From Glandiceps talaboti (Eukaryota; Hemichordata; Enteropneusta; Spengelidae): DNA of 64,000 nucleotides. Positions 38,835-51,800 of the stretch are shown here, in pieces. The notes below the pieces were generated by a model. It did no database searches and had not been told where the DNA came from. It saw only the letters and a program-made list of their open reading frames with translations. Both the position numbers and the translations under genes were made by a program. The stretch's first letter is position 1, and each line of letters begins with the position of its first letter. The stretch spans positions 21,725,676-21,789,675 of the forward strand of contig NC_135550.1 in NCBI RefSeq assembly GCF_964340395.1, written 5' to 3'.

Positions 38835-41800
38835 GTGTTGGTGACGGATAAATAAATCCTGCTATAAGTGGAAATTTGACGCCTTGTAATTCTCGCATGG
38901 TTGTTTCAGCCCCTCGTTTATACATGTCTTATAACTTTACTCTTGGCTACAGGTCAAGAGCTGCTATATTAACCGGACGATATCCAGCCAATGTGGGTCT
39001 TCAGGTATGTTAGATCAACATCTATGGTTGGATACACAATGTAAAATCTATATTTTATCATTCTTAGCATGGATGGAAAACTTGAAAAATGTCTTAAGGG
39101 GAGGGATAGGAAGAATTCAGTAATTACAAGGGGGCGGAGTAATTAGGAGGTGACATTTTACAAATCGATTCTTGGGGAGGGAGGTATGTCAGAAAAAAGG
39201 AATTGGGAAAGGGCCATATGTACTTTCACTCACAATGTTATCCAATATTATCTAATTTTGCGGTTTTTGTGATTTATGGGCATGACTCCACCGGTTCCAC
39301 ATTCCACAGCTGCACCCTCCCACCGCTACCACCATTACAACGTTATATCAGAACTTAGCAGTCAAATTGCTGCTGACAAACATGCAGTGAATCAATTGTT
39401 GGTTTTTCAGCAGGGAGGAGGGTGGTCAAGTCCACTTTTTAGAAAACAGAATCGGGGGAGGGGGTCACATTTACTCCAGTCCTCCCTCAGTGACTACTGA
39501 AGGTTCTGCCTTAGTAAAGAGGGGTGGAGAAATATTTTCTTTGTTTAACCCTGATAATGCTTTATTTAGAAGATCCTTAAATCGTACAACGCCATGATAT
39601 TTCTCATAATGCACAAGACAAGGATGTGTTGGTTTTGTCAAATGTTTGAATGGGAGAACAAATAACAACGTTCATAACGTTTACATATAGACGTAGGAAG
39701 TCTAAATAACTATCCTTTCCCCTTATATAGCATCTTGTTATCGAAGAAATGCAGCCTTTTGCCCTACCCTTAAACTATACAATGCTGTCTGTTAAGCTGA
39801 AAGAACTGGGATACATGAATCACATGGTTGGAAAGTAAGTCGGCACAATCCCTTTAAGCGGAACGCCACTCCAGGCAATAAAGCTATTTTTTTTTTATAA
39901 ACTTTGGGTTCTGGAGAATACTGCAACAGTGGACCACAGTGAGAACAGTGAAGGTGAACTAGGGTTTCAATTTGGGGTTTCTGGGTAATCGCGGAAAATT
40001 AATTTATTTGTATTTCCTCGAGTGGCGTGCTCCTCTGATTTCGTATGCGTCTTACATTTGTCTGGGAATCTTCAATCGATTCTCAGTTAAAGAAATCAAC
40101 ATTTAAAAAACGAGAGGTCGTCGTGCAAGTCTTTGAAATAGAGGTGAAAATGACATCAAAATTAAGCCATGCTAGAATCCAACAAGGCCACTAAGTATTG
40201 TGTTAACTCTATGGGGAAAATAAACTAGGTGATAGATTTCTAAATAATTAGACGGTGAACCCGACATTTCTTTGAGTGTTATCGTTTCAACACGATCAGA
40301 AACAAGCTTTGCTTGGGGAGGCACGTTTTAAGGACTTTGATTTAGAGGAAAATTCTACCACCGTATACCTAAAGGGTAAGCTATGTCAGTTGCAGTCTCA
40401 TCTCATTGAGATGTAACCACATAGGTTCACTGTGTAGTATTACATGTTATGACTTCACAAGTTATCTGCATTCTTTAACAGGTGAATGGATACGTGGAAT
40501 ATTTTGAAATAACAAATGAGGCAATTTACATGGGTGTAGACATCTTTACGTGCTAAAATTCAAACTCTTCTTTAAAATTCCTTTTTTGATATTTATTATA
40601 TCTGTTTCTTGTCAAATGATATGCTAAACATTTATCCAACCACAAATTATAAGTTTTAAGCTTTGTGGGCCAGAATTAGATCTATCTATATAAAACAATG
40701 GTGTACTAGTATATTTTATTTGTTATTGTAGGTGGCATCTTGGTTACTGCAATTGGAAATACACTCCACTATGGCGTGGCTTCGATTCCTTCTACGGTGT
40801 TCTCAATGGTTTTCTGTCAGATTACTTCAGTCATATCACCAATTCACCATGTAAGTTATAACTTTAACGCTAACAATTTGTGCTAAACTGTGCTGATTCA
40901 AAACAGTCCGTCATCGAAAGTAAAGTTTAAACGTTCATCTTGTGACTATGACGCTCCTGGGTAAATGTATCGGATGTAAATCGTTGTACTTATGCTGTTT
41001 GTGTATTCCTATTACATGTTGTAAATGTTCACACATCTTGTAAAACCCTAGTAACTCATCGTAACTTACTTTTCTTTATGATGGTGGTTCATATACACTC
41101 TTTGTTGGCTTTGTCTTTAGTTTTTGGACCAAAGGAGGGCGTAGGACTAGATTTTCGTGATAATACAGGCGCTGTGCTTCATGAAAATGGAACTCACGCT
41201 ACGGTAAGTAGATATAATTAATGGTGGATATTAAATATTAAATATTAATCTAAAACACAACAACTGACTTTGACATTATTGATGCTTATTGGTGATTTTT
41301 TTTAAATTGAGGTCGAATTCGAAAGTATTACAATTGTTTGATGATTTCTTTCTGATGAGCTGAACAATGTAGACACTCCTGGGAGACACTAGACACTATG
41401 AGATAATGATTTAATTAGGGTGTGGGGGGGGGGAGTAAATGGAATCATATGGGTTAACTTACATACTGTGTATGAATAAGTCCAAGAGGTCCGATTGGAA
41501 AATATGACAGAAGTTTAAATATGATGAATTGATGCTAAAGTAAATAGTACTTTTTTCTCAGTTCTTGTTTACCGAGAGAGCACAAATGGTTATTGAGAAG
41601 CACAACCCAGTTGTACCTCTGTTCCTGTACTTGCCGTTTCTGTTACCACATGGACCAATACAGGTAAGCATTGATCATTGCCTTGTTACTTGTAGTGTTG
41701 ACCGATACACAGTGAATACAGGTAAGCATTGGCTAGTATGGTAATGGTAACGATTTAGCCTAGTGATTGATTACCACATAGACCAATAAGACTTACAGGT

Positions 41801-44800
41801 AAACAATGACCTTTGATGCTATCATATCATGGGCCACCTACATGACTGGGTTTGTTTTCACTTTCACCCGACAAACGGTATCAGCGAATATAGTGTGAGC
41901 AGAAACATATTCGACGGTAGATAGTTGCATTGAAGTGGCACATTTATTACATTATGTACTAGATAATGATGTACATTTTCTTGTAGCCTCCTCCAGGATT
42001 CGAAGAATCTGCCGAGGGAATAAATAACACACTGAGACGACCGTATGCTGGTAAGAAGGATAGCCAATGCCAAGATATGTTCATTATCTGACAGCATCAG
42101 AGAAAATGAGGCTAGCTTCGTCCAAGTCATGTCATATCATCATTTGTCAAATAATCAAATGATAAGTTTTAGACGAGACCATAAATCTGCTGTCGTTCAT
42201 GACCCCATTTACCTAATTCAAGGAATGGGGTGAGGAGGAGTTTGGGAGGGGTCATCGTCAACACCTTTCGTTACTTAGGTCTTAGTCACGCCTCACGCAA
42301 TGACATGGAGTATCTAGTGGTGGTCTGAGATTACATGTAAATGTATATGGATTGAAAGTTCATGTTGTCGATGATGTTAAACAATTTGTGTTATGTTTTA
42401 GCTTTAAAGTAATACATCATAACGTGACTATGTACAATACCAAAGCATGCCTACTGTGGGGGTTTCCTATACTTGTCATGATTTGTTGGACGTGTGTATA
42501 CTAAAGAAGTATTTGGGTTTGATTTGTAGAGGTTATGGGCGCCCTGGACGAAGCTATTGGAAATGTTACACAGACGTTGAAAGATAAAGGAATGTGGGAC
42601 GACACCCTCTTTATATTCCAAAGTGATGTAAGTACGGATAAGTAACTTAATCGTCGAATACTCGTTGAAATAACAAAGTGGTGGAAAATAAAATCACATA
42701 TCTACAAAACTTAAACGAGAGAATTTTGATATATATATATTCTCTATTGGTGGGAGACTCGTTTTTGAAATGATTGGCAAGGATAACAAACATATGTGAA
42801 ACCATAGTAGACCCTCGACACGAAACTAATAACGACCCTGGGAAAAGAAAGCATAACGCGTACGTTTACAAGTGTCCCTTGCAGGCACGGTCACCACGTA
42901 TTCACTTGTAAGTTGGTGTTTGTAGATATTTTGATCGAAGCAGGAATGATACAGTGTATAATCCAGGAACCAATGAGAGTTGTTTTCTTCATTGATAGAA
43001 CGGTGGCGACATAGCGTTCGGCGGCAGTAATTATCCATTACGGGGAAATAAGGCCACACTGTGGGAAGGCGGCATTAGAGTACCATCCTTTGCACATGGA
43101 AGTATGTTAGAGAAAACCAAATACGTCAACCACGAGTAAGTTTATGATTGATATCGTCTCATTTCAATGGAGAGTGGTTATCGTTCTCGGTGAAAGAGTG
43201 TTGAGAAAATATGTAAATTGTGAGCAAGTCGATAATTCCATGAAAATAAATGAAATGGTGAAAATTGCACAGTTTAAGAATTGCAACACCCTTAGTAGTT
43301 TTTTGCAGCTATAGAAGCTGTTGAAGTCGGACTGGCCAACTATTAGAAACTGTGATCATGCTATTTATTCACACTAGTAGTAGTACTACTACTTATTGCC
43401 TTTGTCTTGCCATTATTATTACTTAAGTGATGTTGTTTATGAAATTTTTTTTAAATGAAGAAAAGAGACGTTTGCAAAAATACAATAATTTGAGTGATTA
43501 ACTTTCAACAGAATAGTTTCATGCCATTGGTGAAATTAAGAATATCTTAGTAAATAATGTTAATAAAATGAAAAATAATAATAAACTGAACGTGAGTTGG
43601 GAAATCGTATATATGATATGAAAAAGTATAAATAATAATATTTGATTTTCAGTTATTAGACCTGATAACCTTTGTATACGACTTTGATTTTCACTAATTC
43701 AAGAAAATATATCCACCTGATGAAAGTTACAATGATAATTCGCATAGTATTTAGCACTAGTTACGGCAATCTCCAGTAAATGTGTTTGTTTTTTGTCTCT
43801 GTAGATTGATGCACGTAAGTGATTGGTTTCCAACGTTACTGAAGCTCGCAGGTGGAACACCTGGTAAGTAAGCAAAGCAGACCTTGACTATATGTATTAT
43901 GTTGATATATGGATGGAAGGATGGATGCATGGATGGATGTAACGGACACAGAGACACAGACAGACGTACCGGTTGAACGTCTAGCCAGATATGGACTGGA
44001 GGACGGGCACATGCACCATAGAGACACACAGGGACACTTGTATGTGCATAGCTATACGGACAGACAGCAAACTTGCTATGCTTACCCATTTTGTTGTGTT
44101 GCATATAGACTATTTAAAAAAAAGTTATTTACTGTCATCACTAACTATTTTACGAAAGTTGGCTGATTAATCCCCCCCCCCCCCCGCGCATCCTAATTCC
44201 CATAGATGGGTATATGGGGAAGGTATATGAGTATATGGGGGAGGATCCACTGGGAAGAGATGTTTTGTGCGATCTTCAGGTCTGAGAAAGTGTATACTTT
44301 TCGTCATGAGCAGGCATAACAACACATGTTGATATCCTATGTGCCAGTCGATAACAATTCCGTGTTACTCAGATTAATGAATATATTGGTACGAGTAGAT
44401 TAATGGTTTACATTTCGGGTCTTGTGTCTGTTGCACAGTCTGAATGCAAGTCCTTTTTAAACTTTGTCCTTGATCTGCAGACCCTGACTTAGATGGTATC
44501 GACCAATGGGATACTATGTGTCGAGGTGACCCGTCAAAACGTACTGAAATCTTACATCATTTAGATACACATGAAGCCACCCCTGCTGCTGCTTTAAGGT
44601 CAGTCCTGCCATCCATACCTGGCTGTTACATTGTAATTTGTGGTGAATAAGGTCGTGTCGTTATGTTGATAAAATTGTTCTTGTGGACGATCTTACAATA
44701 TTGCATTTCACCTTTCTCACGATACCATATTTTCATTCATTTCCAGAATGGGTGATTACAAGTATTTTGAGGGATACTTCAATTTGGTTCCACAACGTAT

Positions 44801-46340
44801 AGTTATTAATGCTCAACATCCTTTCGGTCAGTCTCCACGTATACGTTATACTTATTTTTAAATCTATGAACGAAACTGTGTGACTTCCCACCCACATGAT
44901 CGCAATCATTCACACATAAACTTGTTTCATTACATAATCAATATAAGTAACCATATAACTACTAACACAGAGTCGTTGCATTATGTATATAGTACGTTTA
45001 ACTGATGTTTTAAAACATGTGTAAAATATAGCAAATTCAAGTTTTAAATGTCAAATGTGTAGGCTTACAAATACACAGAAAGTAAAACACGTAACCGCAC
45101 ATGGTCGTGTTGTTCAAAGTGTAAGTGCGCATGATCTAAAGCATGCAATAGCTTGCTAGTAAACCAACAACGCTTAGCAACGCTTCAGAACGTATACGCA
45201 TGCGTATTACGTTCTGAAGCGTTGCTAGGTAAACCCAGTTCTCGAACATTGCGAGAGTCCATCTTACATTATAATAGAAAGTATAGTAATAGATACATGT
45301 GACAAGCATGCGTGAGATCTTCATTGCTTGATACTGCTTGTATTTTAATGGATGATCGAGAACGTTTCAGGTTTTCTTGATTTATCACAAAGTTTTTTTC
45401 TTATTTCTAAATCTACCGATTTAACACTTTAGTTGCCAAAGTATGCCTTGAAGTCTTAACTCGTTTAGACAGAATGTATACATGATGATACATGGTGTTT
45501 GTTATTTTCATCGTGACAAATTCTTGCCATTCCAGATGACTGGTTTCGCCCCCCTGAGGATCCAAGTGCCTATGTCCCGAATGGTACTTTATATCAAGAG
45601 AACATTAACAATACATTTCTCTTCAATATAAAAGGTGCGTTGTCATGAACGACTATGATTTTGATTATTGTAGTCTGACAGAATGAAATGATCAGCTCTA
45701 TGCCTAGTACAGAAACACGTTTTAGAGAACAAGGTCTACAAAACATGGTCAATAATTTGTTTGTCTTCTGTAGTCTAAGTTATATCATAGACGTTGGAGA
45801 CTTGACGTCGATGATTACAAACAGGATGTATATTGATATATTCATCATCTCACCACTTTTCTTGAAAATATCTTCATCACTGAAACGATTTAACCCCCCC
45901 CCCTCCCCACACGCGATAATCTATATTCATTTTTAATCAATTTTGCTGATATTGGTTTTCTCTCTCTTGCTGGATGAACCTGTGTCATGTTGATTCCCTA
46001 GTCACGTGTCAACATGTTTATGAGTACGCATACTAGTTTAGCCAACACCCATCCGAATCTTTTCCTTCAAAAGGTTAAAAGTCACCTATTTCGCACATTT
46101 TTGTACATTATCAAACCTTTTCCTGGTTGAATCATGAATTTATAACGACTCTCTCCCATAGATGACGAGTATGAGACAAACAACCTAGTAGATGATCCAG
46201 CAATGCAGGACAAGCTGCAAGAAATGAAGGATCGACTCCAATACTATAAGGATAACATGGCTCCGTTATATTTTCCTGATGATGTCGAAGAGAGCAACCC
46301 CATATACAGTAACGGTGTATGGACACCTGGATTTTGTTAA
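27621..46340 (+). CDS. Type II membrane arylsulfatase, ARSB/ARSI/ARSJ family (606 aa, 20 exons)
   Basis: Coding exons: 27621-27635, 31453-31624, 31945-31995, 35680-35736, 36772-36828, 37653-37715, 38367-38478, 38953-39004, 39731-39834, 40732-40850, 41121-41203, 41562-41663, 41987-42050, 42530-42627, 42999-43135, 43805-43863, 44481-44598, 44747-44826, 45536-45634, 46162-46340. Phases agree throughout; total 1821 nt. Residues 1-41 form a cytosolic tail with N-P-A-Y at 10-13; 42-62 are a hydrophobic anchor; 63-117 a Ser/Thr/Pro-rich stalk containing two copies of a 19-residue exon. The sulfatase domain follows: metal-binding D136-D137, formylglycine C174 in C-T-P-S-R (split between exons 7 and 8), K228-W-H-L-G, P-H-G-P-I, S-D-N-G-G and W-E-G-G-I-R-V-P. 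Known relatives cleave sulfate from glycosaminoglycans. The catalytic part is certain; the five-codon first exon is the least certain. Confidence 0.9.
28160..28636 (+). mobile_element. 3' end of a CR1/L2-like non-LTR retrotransposon
   Basis: Inside intron 1 of the arylsulfatase gene. From about 28190 the plus frame reads like the C-terminus of a reverse-transcriptase polyprotein: L-V-Y-K-S-V, then A-P-S-Y-L, K-R-A-F, L-W-N-N-L-P-L-S-I-R and F-K-R-H-L-K, ending at a stop at 28461-28463. A 3' tail ends in (AAAT)n at 28611-28635, the usual end of such elements. The 5' part is missing, so it is a dead-on-arrival copy. Confidence 0.85.
29825..30445 (+). pseudogene. Frameshifted reverse-transcriptase C-terminal fragment
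   Basis: In intron 1 of the arylsulfatase gene. V-K-Y-L-G-I at about 29838 is followed, in a shifted frame, by recognisable RT tail blocks (L-F-K-T-I-V-Q-P-H-L-K-Y-A, A-T-T-L-W-N-S-L-L). The last 106 codons (30125-30445) are open. At least two frame changes separate the blocks, so the copy is inactive. It differs from the fragment at 28160, so it belongs to another non-LTR family. Confidence 0.8.
30450..31452. other. Remainder of arylsulfatase intron 1
   Basis: No further gene or repeat noticed; a T run lies at about 31115-31140. Confidence 0.5.
32134..32168. repeat. (CA)n microsatellite
   Basis: About 35 bases of CA repeat in intron 3 of the arylsulfatase gene. Confidence 0.9.
33277..33479. 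mobile_element. hAT-like MITE (203 bp, 8-bp TSD)
   Basis: Termini CACAGGGGCGTGTA and its inverse TACACGCCCCTGTG, flanked by perfect 8-bp duplications ATGGTAGT at 33269-33276 and 33480-33487. An 8-bp duplication with CAGGG-type ends is the hAT signature. No coding capacity. It inserted into the left arm of the larger foldback element, so it is younger than that element. Confidence 0.85.
33737..33817. repeat. (ATC)n-(GTC)n-(GTT)n compound microsatellite
   Basis: Trinucleotide run in the centre of the foldback element: ATC, then GTC, then GTT repeats. Confidence 0.95.
33910..34131. mobile_element. MULE-like MITE, copy 2 (222 bp, 9-bp TSD)
   Basis: Starts TAGACTGTCGACAGTCG and ends CGACTGTCGACAGTCTG, with arms sharing ACGTTTTATCTAAACTCCG and its inverse. 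The flanks CACGTCTAC (33901-33909 and 34132-34140) form a perfect 9-bp target duplication. Same family as the element at 9740-9968 (shared ends and the CTACGTTTTATCTAAA block), but the loop differs. It sits in the centre of the 2.7-kb foldback element, so it inserted after that element. Confidence 0.88.
35274..35360. repeat. (AAT)n-(GAT)n microsatellite
   Basis: Trinucleotide run following TTAATAAATAATAAATAAT; in intron 3 of the arylsulfatase gene, just after the foldback element. Confidence 0.95.
35595..36843 (+). repeat. 157-bp exon-containing direct duplication
   Basis: 35595-35751 and 36687-36843 are two copies of the same 157-bp block differing at only about two positions. Each contains the upstream intron end, the 57-bp stalk exon (35680-35736; 36772-36828) and the donor site. 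Both exons are phase 1 at each end, so both can be included without shifting the frame. Confidence 0.92.
35752..36115 (+). pseudogene. Two decayed reverse-transcriptase tail fragments
   Basis: Between the duplicated stalk exons. T-R-G-Y-R-L-K followed in another frame by R-S-R-L-D-I-P-K-Y-F-F-S-R at about 35820-35900, and a second, partly overlapping version at about 35990-36105 reading R-L-D-I-R-K-Y-F-F and, after a frame change, W-N-S-L-P-E-R-V-I-V. These are typical C-terminal motifs of non-LTR retrotransposon polyproteins. Stops and frameshifts make both copies inactive. Confidence 0.75.
38519..38652. repeat. (TATG)n microsatellite
   Basis: About 130 bases of TATG repeat with a short TG interruption, in arylsulfatase intron 7 just after the exon encoding the active-site cysteine. 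Confidence 0.95.
38777..38835. repeat. (CAT)n microsatellite
   Basis: About 58 bases of CAT repeat in arylsulfatase intron 7; it gives a spurious poly-His ORF. Confidence 0.95.
45175..45227. repeat. 53-bp perfect hairpin in arylsulfatase intron 18
   Basis: Arms TAGCAACGCTTCAGAACGTA and its exact inverse flank a short centre (TACGCATGCGTAT) that is itself nearly palindromic. It lies between exons 18 and 19. Flanks CTAGTAAACC and CTAGGTAAACC resemble each other but do not form a clean duplication at the hairpin ends. Confidence 0.8.
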
Positions 46341-46907
46341 CAATTACAACGCTGAGGGCGCACTCACAATGTCACGGACTACAACATGTAATGCGTTGAG
46401 CGTCTAAATTTGAGCCCAAGAAAGTTCTAATCTTTGCACACTCTTCGAGGGTAAGAAGTGTACTCTCCATTATTTCCCTGTTTTCGGTTTTGTATTTTCA
46501 TGTTATTGCCATATTGGTGGTTGGCCATTCATATAATATTCAAGGTTATCGTTAATCAAGAACTCTACGTACAATCATGACAATTACTTCTTGGTAAAAT
46601 TCAAACATATAATTTCAAATGTATGTGTGATGTGTTACATATTATAATCATAATATATATATTGTAATGTTGATATAAGCAATATGCCTTTCTTTTTCAC
46701 TCTCGGAAAAATAACCAAGACCATAACTCTGTATCCATTTTCTCTAACTCACAATAATATAACGAAATCTAAGGAGTGACATTCTTCTACTTTTATCAAA
46801 TCTGAATACATCTGCCATGAATTTTAGAGCACAAGGATTAAGGATCAGGAGTATTGTTGGCAATGCGATGTTAAAGATTCTTTCATTGTATGTATTTAAC
46901 AGTTTTA

Positions 46908-46913
46908 AATAAA
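46908..46913 (+). terminator. Candidate polyadenylation signal of the arylsulfatase gene
   Basis: AATAAA about 570 bases after the stop codon at 46340. The gene converges with the minus-strand gene ending at 48819. Confidence 0.5.
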
Positions 46914-46919
46914 CACTTT

Positions 46920-47679
46920 TTTTACTAACAGAATATGGGTATTATTTTTTCAATGTGACTCATCTTGACTTGTCAAGGTATATTTAAGTTCGTTTCCATT
47001 CCGACCATCAAAGCCCCACCCCCTCCCCCACCTTTTCATTTAGAAGATGTGTCACTCTATATACGACATCCACACTGTGATTTAATATATTGATCCATTC
47101 TTACATTTTACATAAAATGTCAATATCAAGTCTTATTTTTTAAGACTTAAATCATTTAATCACTTGTGGACCCCCCCATTTCATAAATCATAACTGATCG
47201 CTTTTCAGGGCAGTGTCAATTTAATCATAAAGAAACAAAATGTAATCCTAACAATTCGAGTGTAAGTGGTCCTCACACCTTAAACAGCGCCATCACTCAG
47301 CCTTGTATTTAATTGCTCATCCAGCAATATCTACAGTATTCACAGAGAAGTGTGCTAGGGGCAATACAATATTTTCTGGGTTGCACCAGGGACTACCATT
47401 GTCAAAGATTTTGATCAGTAATTACCAATTTATGTGCAAACACAAGAAGTCAGTATTCTGAAAATAAATTAAAAGGACAAGTTTTAATACTTCCTAGTAA
47501 ATTATTCTTCACTTCCTCTTTTACAGCTTGAAATTCAGTACAAAGTATTCTTCCTTTGTAATACATACAGCCTACAGCCGTTGAGGGCGCTATCTGAATA
47601 TCTTGTGTCTTATGTTCCAGTGTATATAATGGGCCACTCAAAAACAACATAACCATATTCATTTTCTTTTAAACATGAT
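46920..47679. other. Space between convergent genes
   Basis: Between the polyadenylation signals of the two convergent genes I see no ORF or structure of note. Confidence 0.5.
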
Positions 47680-47685
47680 TTTATT
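47680..47685 (-). terminator. Candidate polyadenylation signal of the CH-SAM gene
   Basis: AATAAA on the minus strand (TTTATT on the plus) about 1.1 kb after the stop codon at 48819; the intervening AT-rich sequence would be the 3' untranslated region. Confidence 0.4.
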
Positions 47686-48818
47686 AAAATATGCACTAAA
47701 ATAAAAAATAAATTATTTCAAGATCTTATACCAATTTATTAGTACTTATCACATTTAAAATTCAGAGTCATTTGATTACTTCAAAATTTCAAAATCCTCA
47801 ACTCATAATTAGGAAGGCAACAGATCATTCTCATAGTTGCCTTAATTGATGAAAGTAAAACCCTCGATAGTTGGCTATTCATAGTAAAAGAAATATACAA
47901 AATGATGCATTTTGTGTTAAGATAACAACAAGAAATCCCAAAAGTCTGAGGTAATCAATATAATATTCTTCTCTTATTATTTCAACTTTTATGACTTGAT
48001 GTCCATGATACTTCCAGAATCATTTTTCAGCTTGGAAATTCAAGATTAAATGTAAAAATCACTATTTCTTCCACTACACATGTATGTACATGAAAGATCC
48101 AGGATCAAAAAATCTTATGGTTCAACTGAAGAGGGCGCTCTTCACTCAAGAAGCCATAAAGAGAGCTGCTGGCAGTGATATCGGTCTATGTAACAATCAA
48201 TCCGTGGTTTGTATTAATTTCAATGACAAGAATGAACAGCAGTCTGAATTTCTACGCTGTGGTTCTAGTGGTCTATATAACATAAGAATCAATGTCACTT
48301 GCTTTTGGTTTTCATCAGTTCTCTGAACTGACCATAAATTTTGATATTTGCAGAGACATCTGGTCATACCAACTGGGACACACCAACACTAGAGTTTATT
48401 CTTGTAAGCTAAGGATGCCTCGAGGTATATATACCACTATAACAGTGACATCATCATGGTTCTAGTGAGAGTGCAATTTTGTCAAATTCTACAAGAATAT
48501 TCAGGTTGGATTGTTACATAGCAATAATAAAAGCACAAAATAAAAATATACATTTTAAACAGAAAAGAAGACATGTCGAAGACCGTGATTGTTTCAGCAA
48601 AGTTACAAGGTAATATTTTGCTTTTACGTCAGTATTCATTTTTACTACGTAATTACCGTACAACTGTAATTTGTAACTGCAATCTCTCTTCCATGTACAA
48701 TAGTAAATAAATATCAATATTACCCTCCATGAGAGTAATATGCAGTACCAGCTGGAGTCATATATACACCTATATCTCCCCTCAGGTCAATAAGCGATTA
48801 ATTCATGTGTAGAGTCTA

Positions 48819-51800
48819 TTATGACATAATCATATGTGCTTCATGCATAATACGAAGCCTTGGTCCGGTTGGTATTCCAAGCCTTTCAAGTCTTTGTTCA
48901 CTCAGAAATGGAAGCTCAATTATTCCAACCTTTTCCTTCTCAAAGTTAGGTACATATTTCTGAAAGGGTAAAAAAAAAATTAAAAACATTTTTTTAAAAT
49001 ATGTCTATGCATATACATCAGACTGTGTAGTGGTCTTTGACAATAAATGGTATATATAGTAACATACATATACAATTCAAACCACTCAAGGTCTGGCAGT
49101 TTAAAATGAAGCTAGGGAGCCTGACATAAGGTTTAGTGTGGCACTATCAATTTGTAAAGGCCCCTCAAGATAGGCATCATTTGTACAATAAAAAGTTGAG
49201 GATTCACTAATGTAGATTTCACTCATCTGACCATAAATAAGAAAAACAACTTCATGTTTCCATACATGTACTTACCTCATAACCTAATTGTTTCAGAAAT
49301 ATTGCAAGAAGTGGAGGCTCTTCACCAAAAAATCTAGAACAAAAGAATCACAGATTCATAGATTTTATTTGGGGGAATAGTTTGGCTCTGCCATGTTAAG
49401 TAAATGACATAATTCAATATTACAGTCTCACAGTTTGCACACAATCCCATAACCCTATCTAACTAGTAGTATTACTATTGGATGTCTTAAAAACAAATTA
49501 AATTACCACATAATCATTTGGAATGGTAACCATGGCAATTGTGAAGGACTGTTTTAAGTGTGTATTGTTTTTTTTTCTTTATCACTACCATTGTATTGGG
49601 AAGTAACTTGTGCAAAATACATTACTGATACTTGACGACACTCAAAGATGAAACAACTACAACTTACTTGGTCAGTTTTTTCACTTTATGTGAGTTTGCA
49701 GATGATGGCGTCATAGACTTGGATCCTGGATATCTGCCACTTGACAATGCAAAGTCACCTGACATTTGGAGTTCTTTTAGATGTTGTACTTCACGTTTCA
49801 GATATTCAATTTCGTGCATGAGTGAGTTCTGAGATCTTAATTCAGACGATAGGTGTGCAACACTTCTTGCTAATGTCACTACATGTGATTCAACCCGTGC
49901 AAAGCGTTTGTTCACAAGTTTAATATCTTTTTCTCTCTGTCCTCTTCTAAGACTCCCTGTAAATACAAATTTACGGTGGAATATTTACATTTGTTTTTAT
50001 CAATATCTATGTTTATTTATACTGTAATTTATATCTGTTGTAGCCACAAAATTGGAAGAAAACCATTTTCTTGGTTAGCAAGCCTCTCTTTTGTATACTG
50101 AAACACTTGGTGCTGATTTGCTCCTAAAAAGTTTAAGCATACATGTATAATTATATGCTTTGTAAACCAACTTTCACCAAAACTGACAGATTGTCACAAT
50201 TTTCATGGTAGTGCAATATCTATGCAGACAACATACAGCCAACAAATTGAATTTACACATCAAAGAAAACCTTAGTACTAATCTGACTATGAAATAAAGT
50301 TTTGCATGTATTTTGTATATTCTTTAGTGCACAAACTTTCACTGACATTAGAGCCTTAATTACACACAGACACAATGTTCATGGTAGAGAAACATCTAAG
50401 CAGACGACATCCATGTATGTACAATAAATCTAACGTTACACATCAAAGACAATCTTCCTACCTCTGACTCTACCTCTAGAGTGCAAAGACTGCTGACTTC
50501 CCATAAACCGAGAATTTGGTATCTTCTCATCTCTGTTTGCACCAATCACATGTAGTATATCTTGATACATCTTTTCTAGTGCAATGAGTTGATGTCTGAC
50601 ACTGTCTGCATCATAGTGCATGGGTAATGTACTGTCTTCTGTCATAGACTCTGATGCCAAACCATTGCTGTCCTGTGTGTCTACTTGTAGAGTAATAGAC
50701 TCTGAAAAACACAAAACAGCAGTCCTAATCTCCCTCTAATTTTCAAACCATTTTTGCTTTCTTTTAAGATGATAGGATAGTATTTGACTAATGGAATGAG
50801 GAAACATCCCTTTTGGCACATTTCTGAGGCCATTTTTCTTGTGTCATAATTCATTTTTTTGCAAATTGTTCATAATCTTGGCAGCATATTGATCATAATC
50901 AAGAATTCATATAGTCTACCACCTATTACCATACTGTAATTGTGGTACTTCAATAAAATGCCTGCAGCTACCTTTCTACATTTTGATAAGTTTACTTTTC
51001 TGTTATGGCCATAGTTAAACCAACTGATAAAGTCAAAGTTAGTATATATTTTAACTTTATGCATTTCTTAACTCTCAATTTTTGTCATCAAAATTAATCT
51101 GTGTCAAAGTGGCATAACTTTGACTGGTAAATTGTAAGTATGTAGAGGTAATGGAGAACAACGGAGGCAACAAAATCAGAAATGAAACAGACCCTTATTA
51201 ACAAAAGTGATGTAGTTTGCCACTAAACACAAGTCAATCGAATCATAATCCTTAGTTTTTCTATGATACTGGAAACAGTGACAAAATGGTACAATCTGGT
51301 AAAACATGCATAGATTCCAATACCTCAGTGGTGAGAACCCTGGTGAACATAGTAATACAAAACTTCTATTTAAAAAAAAAAACAGAGCAAGTAGTGAAAT
51401 GTCTGCAGGGAAACTTGACAGATTATAAGTTTCAAAACTCCTGACCATATTCCTAGTTTTGATAATCCCATGTTATCTTTAACTTACCACTGTCTCTGAT
51501 AGTATCATCATCTATGGAATCTTCACTCCTTGGATATTCCTGTATTGGTGCCGACATATGACTTCTCTCAAATCTTTTCCGTTGTTTGCTTCTGCCACTT
51601 CCTTTGTGAAACAGTCCATGGGGGTAAAGTCTCATTTGGGTGCTGGAGCTCCTACCAACACTTTTTTTCTTTTTCTCACCACTTTTACCAGCTTTGTTCA
51701 TGGCTAGCAATTCAAAGGGTGATGGTGTCACAGTGACACTGTGAGATCGGCTATGTTTCAAAGGCAATGGAGATTCTGGTGGTGTAATTGGAGGTGTATT

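Noticed and set aside
38418-38855. 145-codon ORF including Met-Tyr-Val-Cys and poly-His runs
   Set aside because: Only its first codons overlap the real sulfatase exon 38367-38478; the rest is TATG and CAT microsatellite in the intron.
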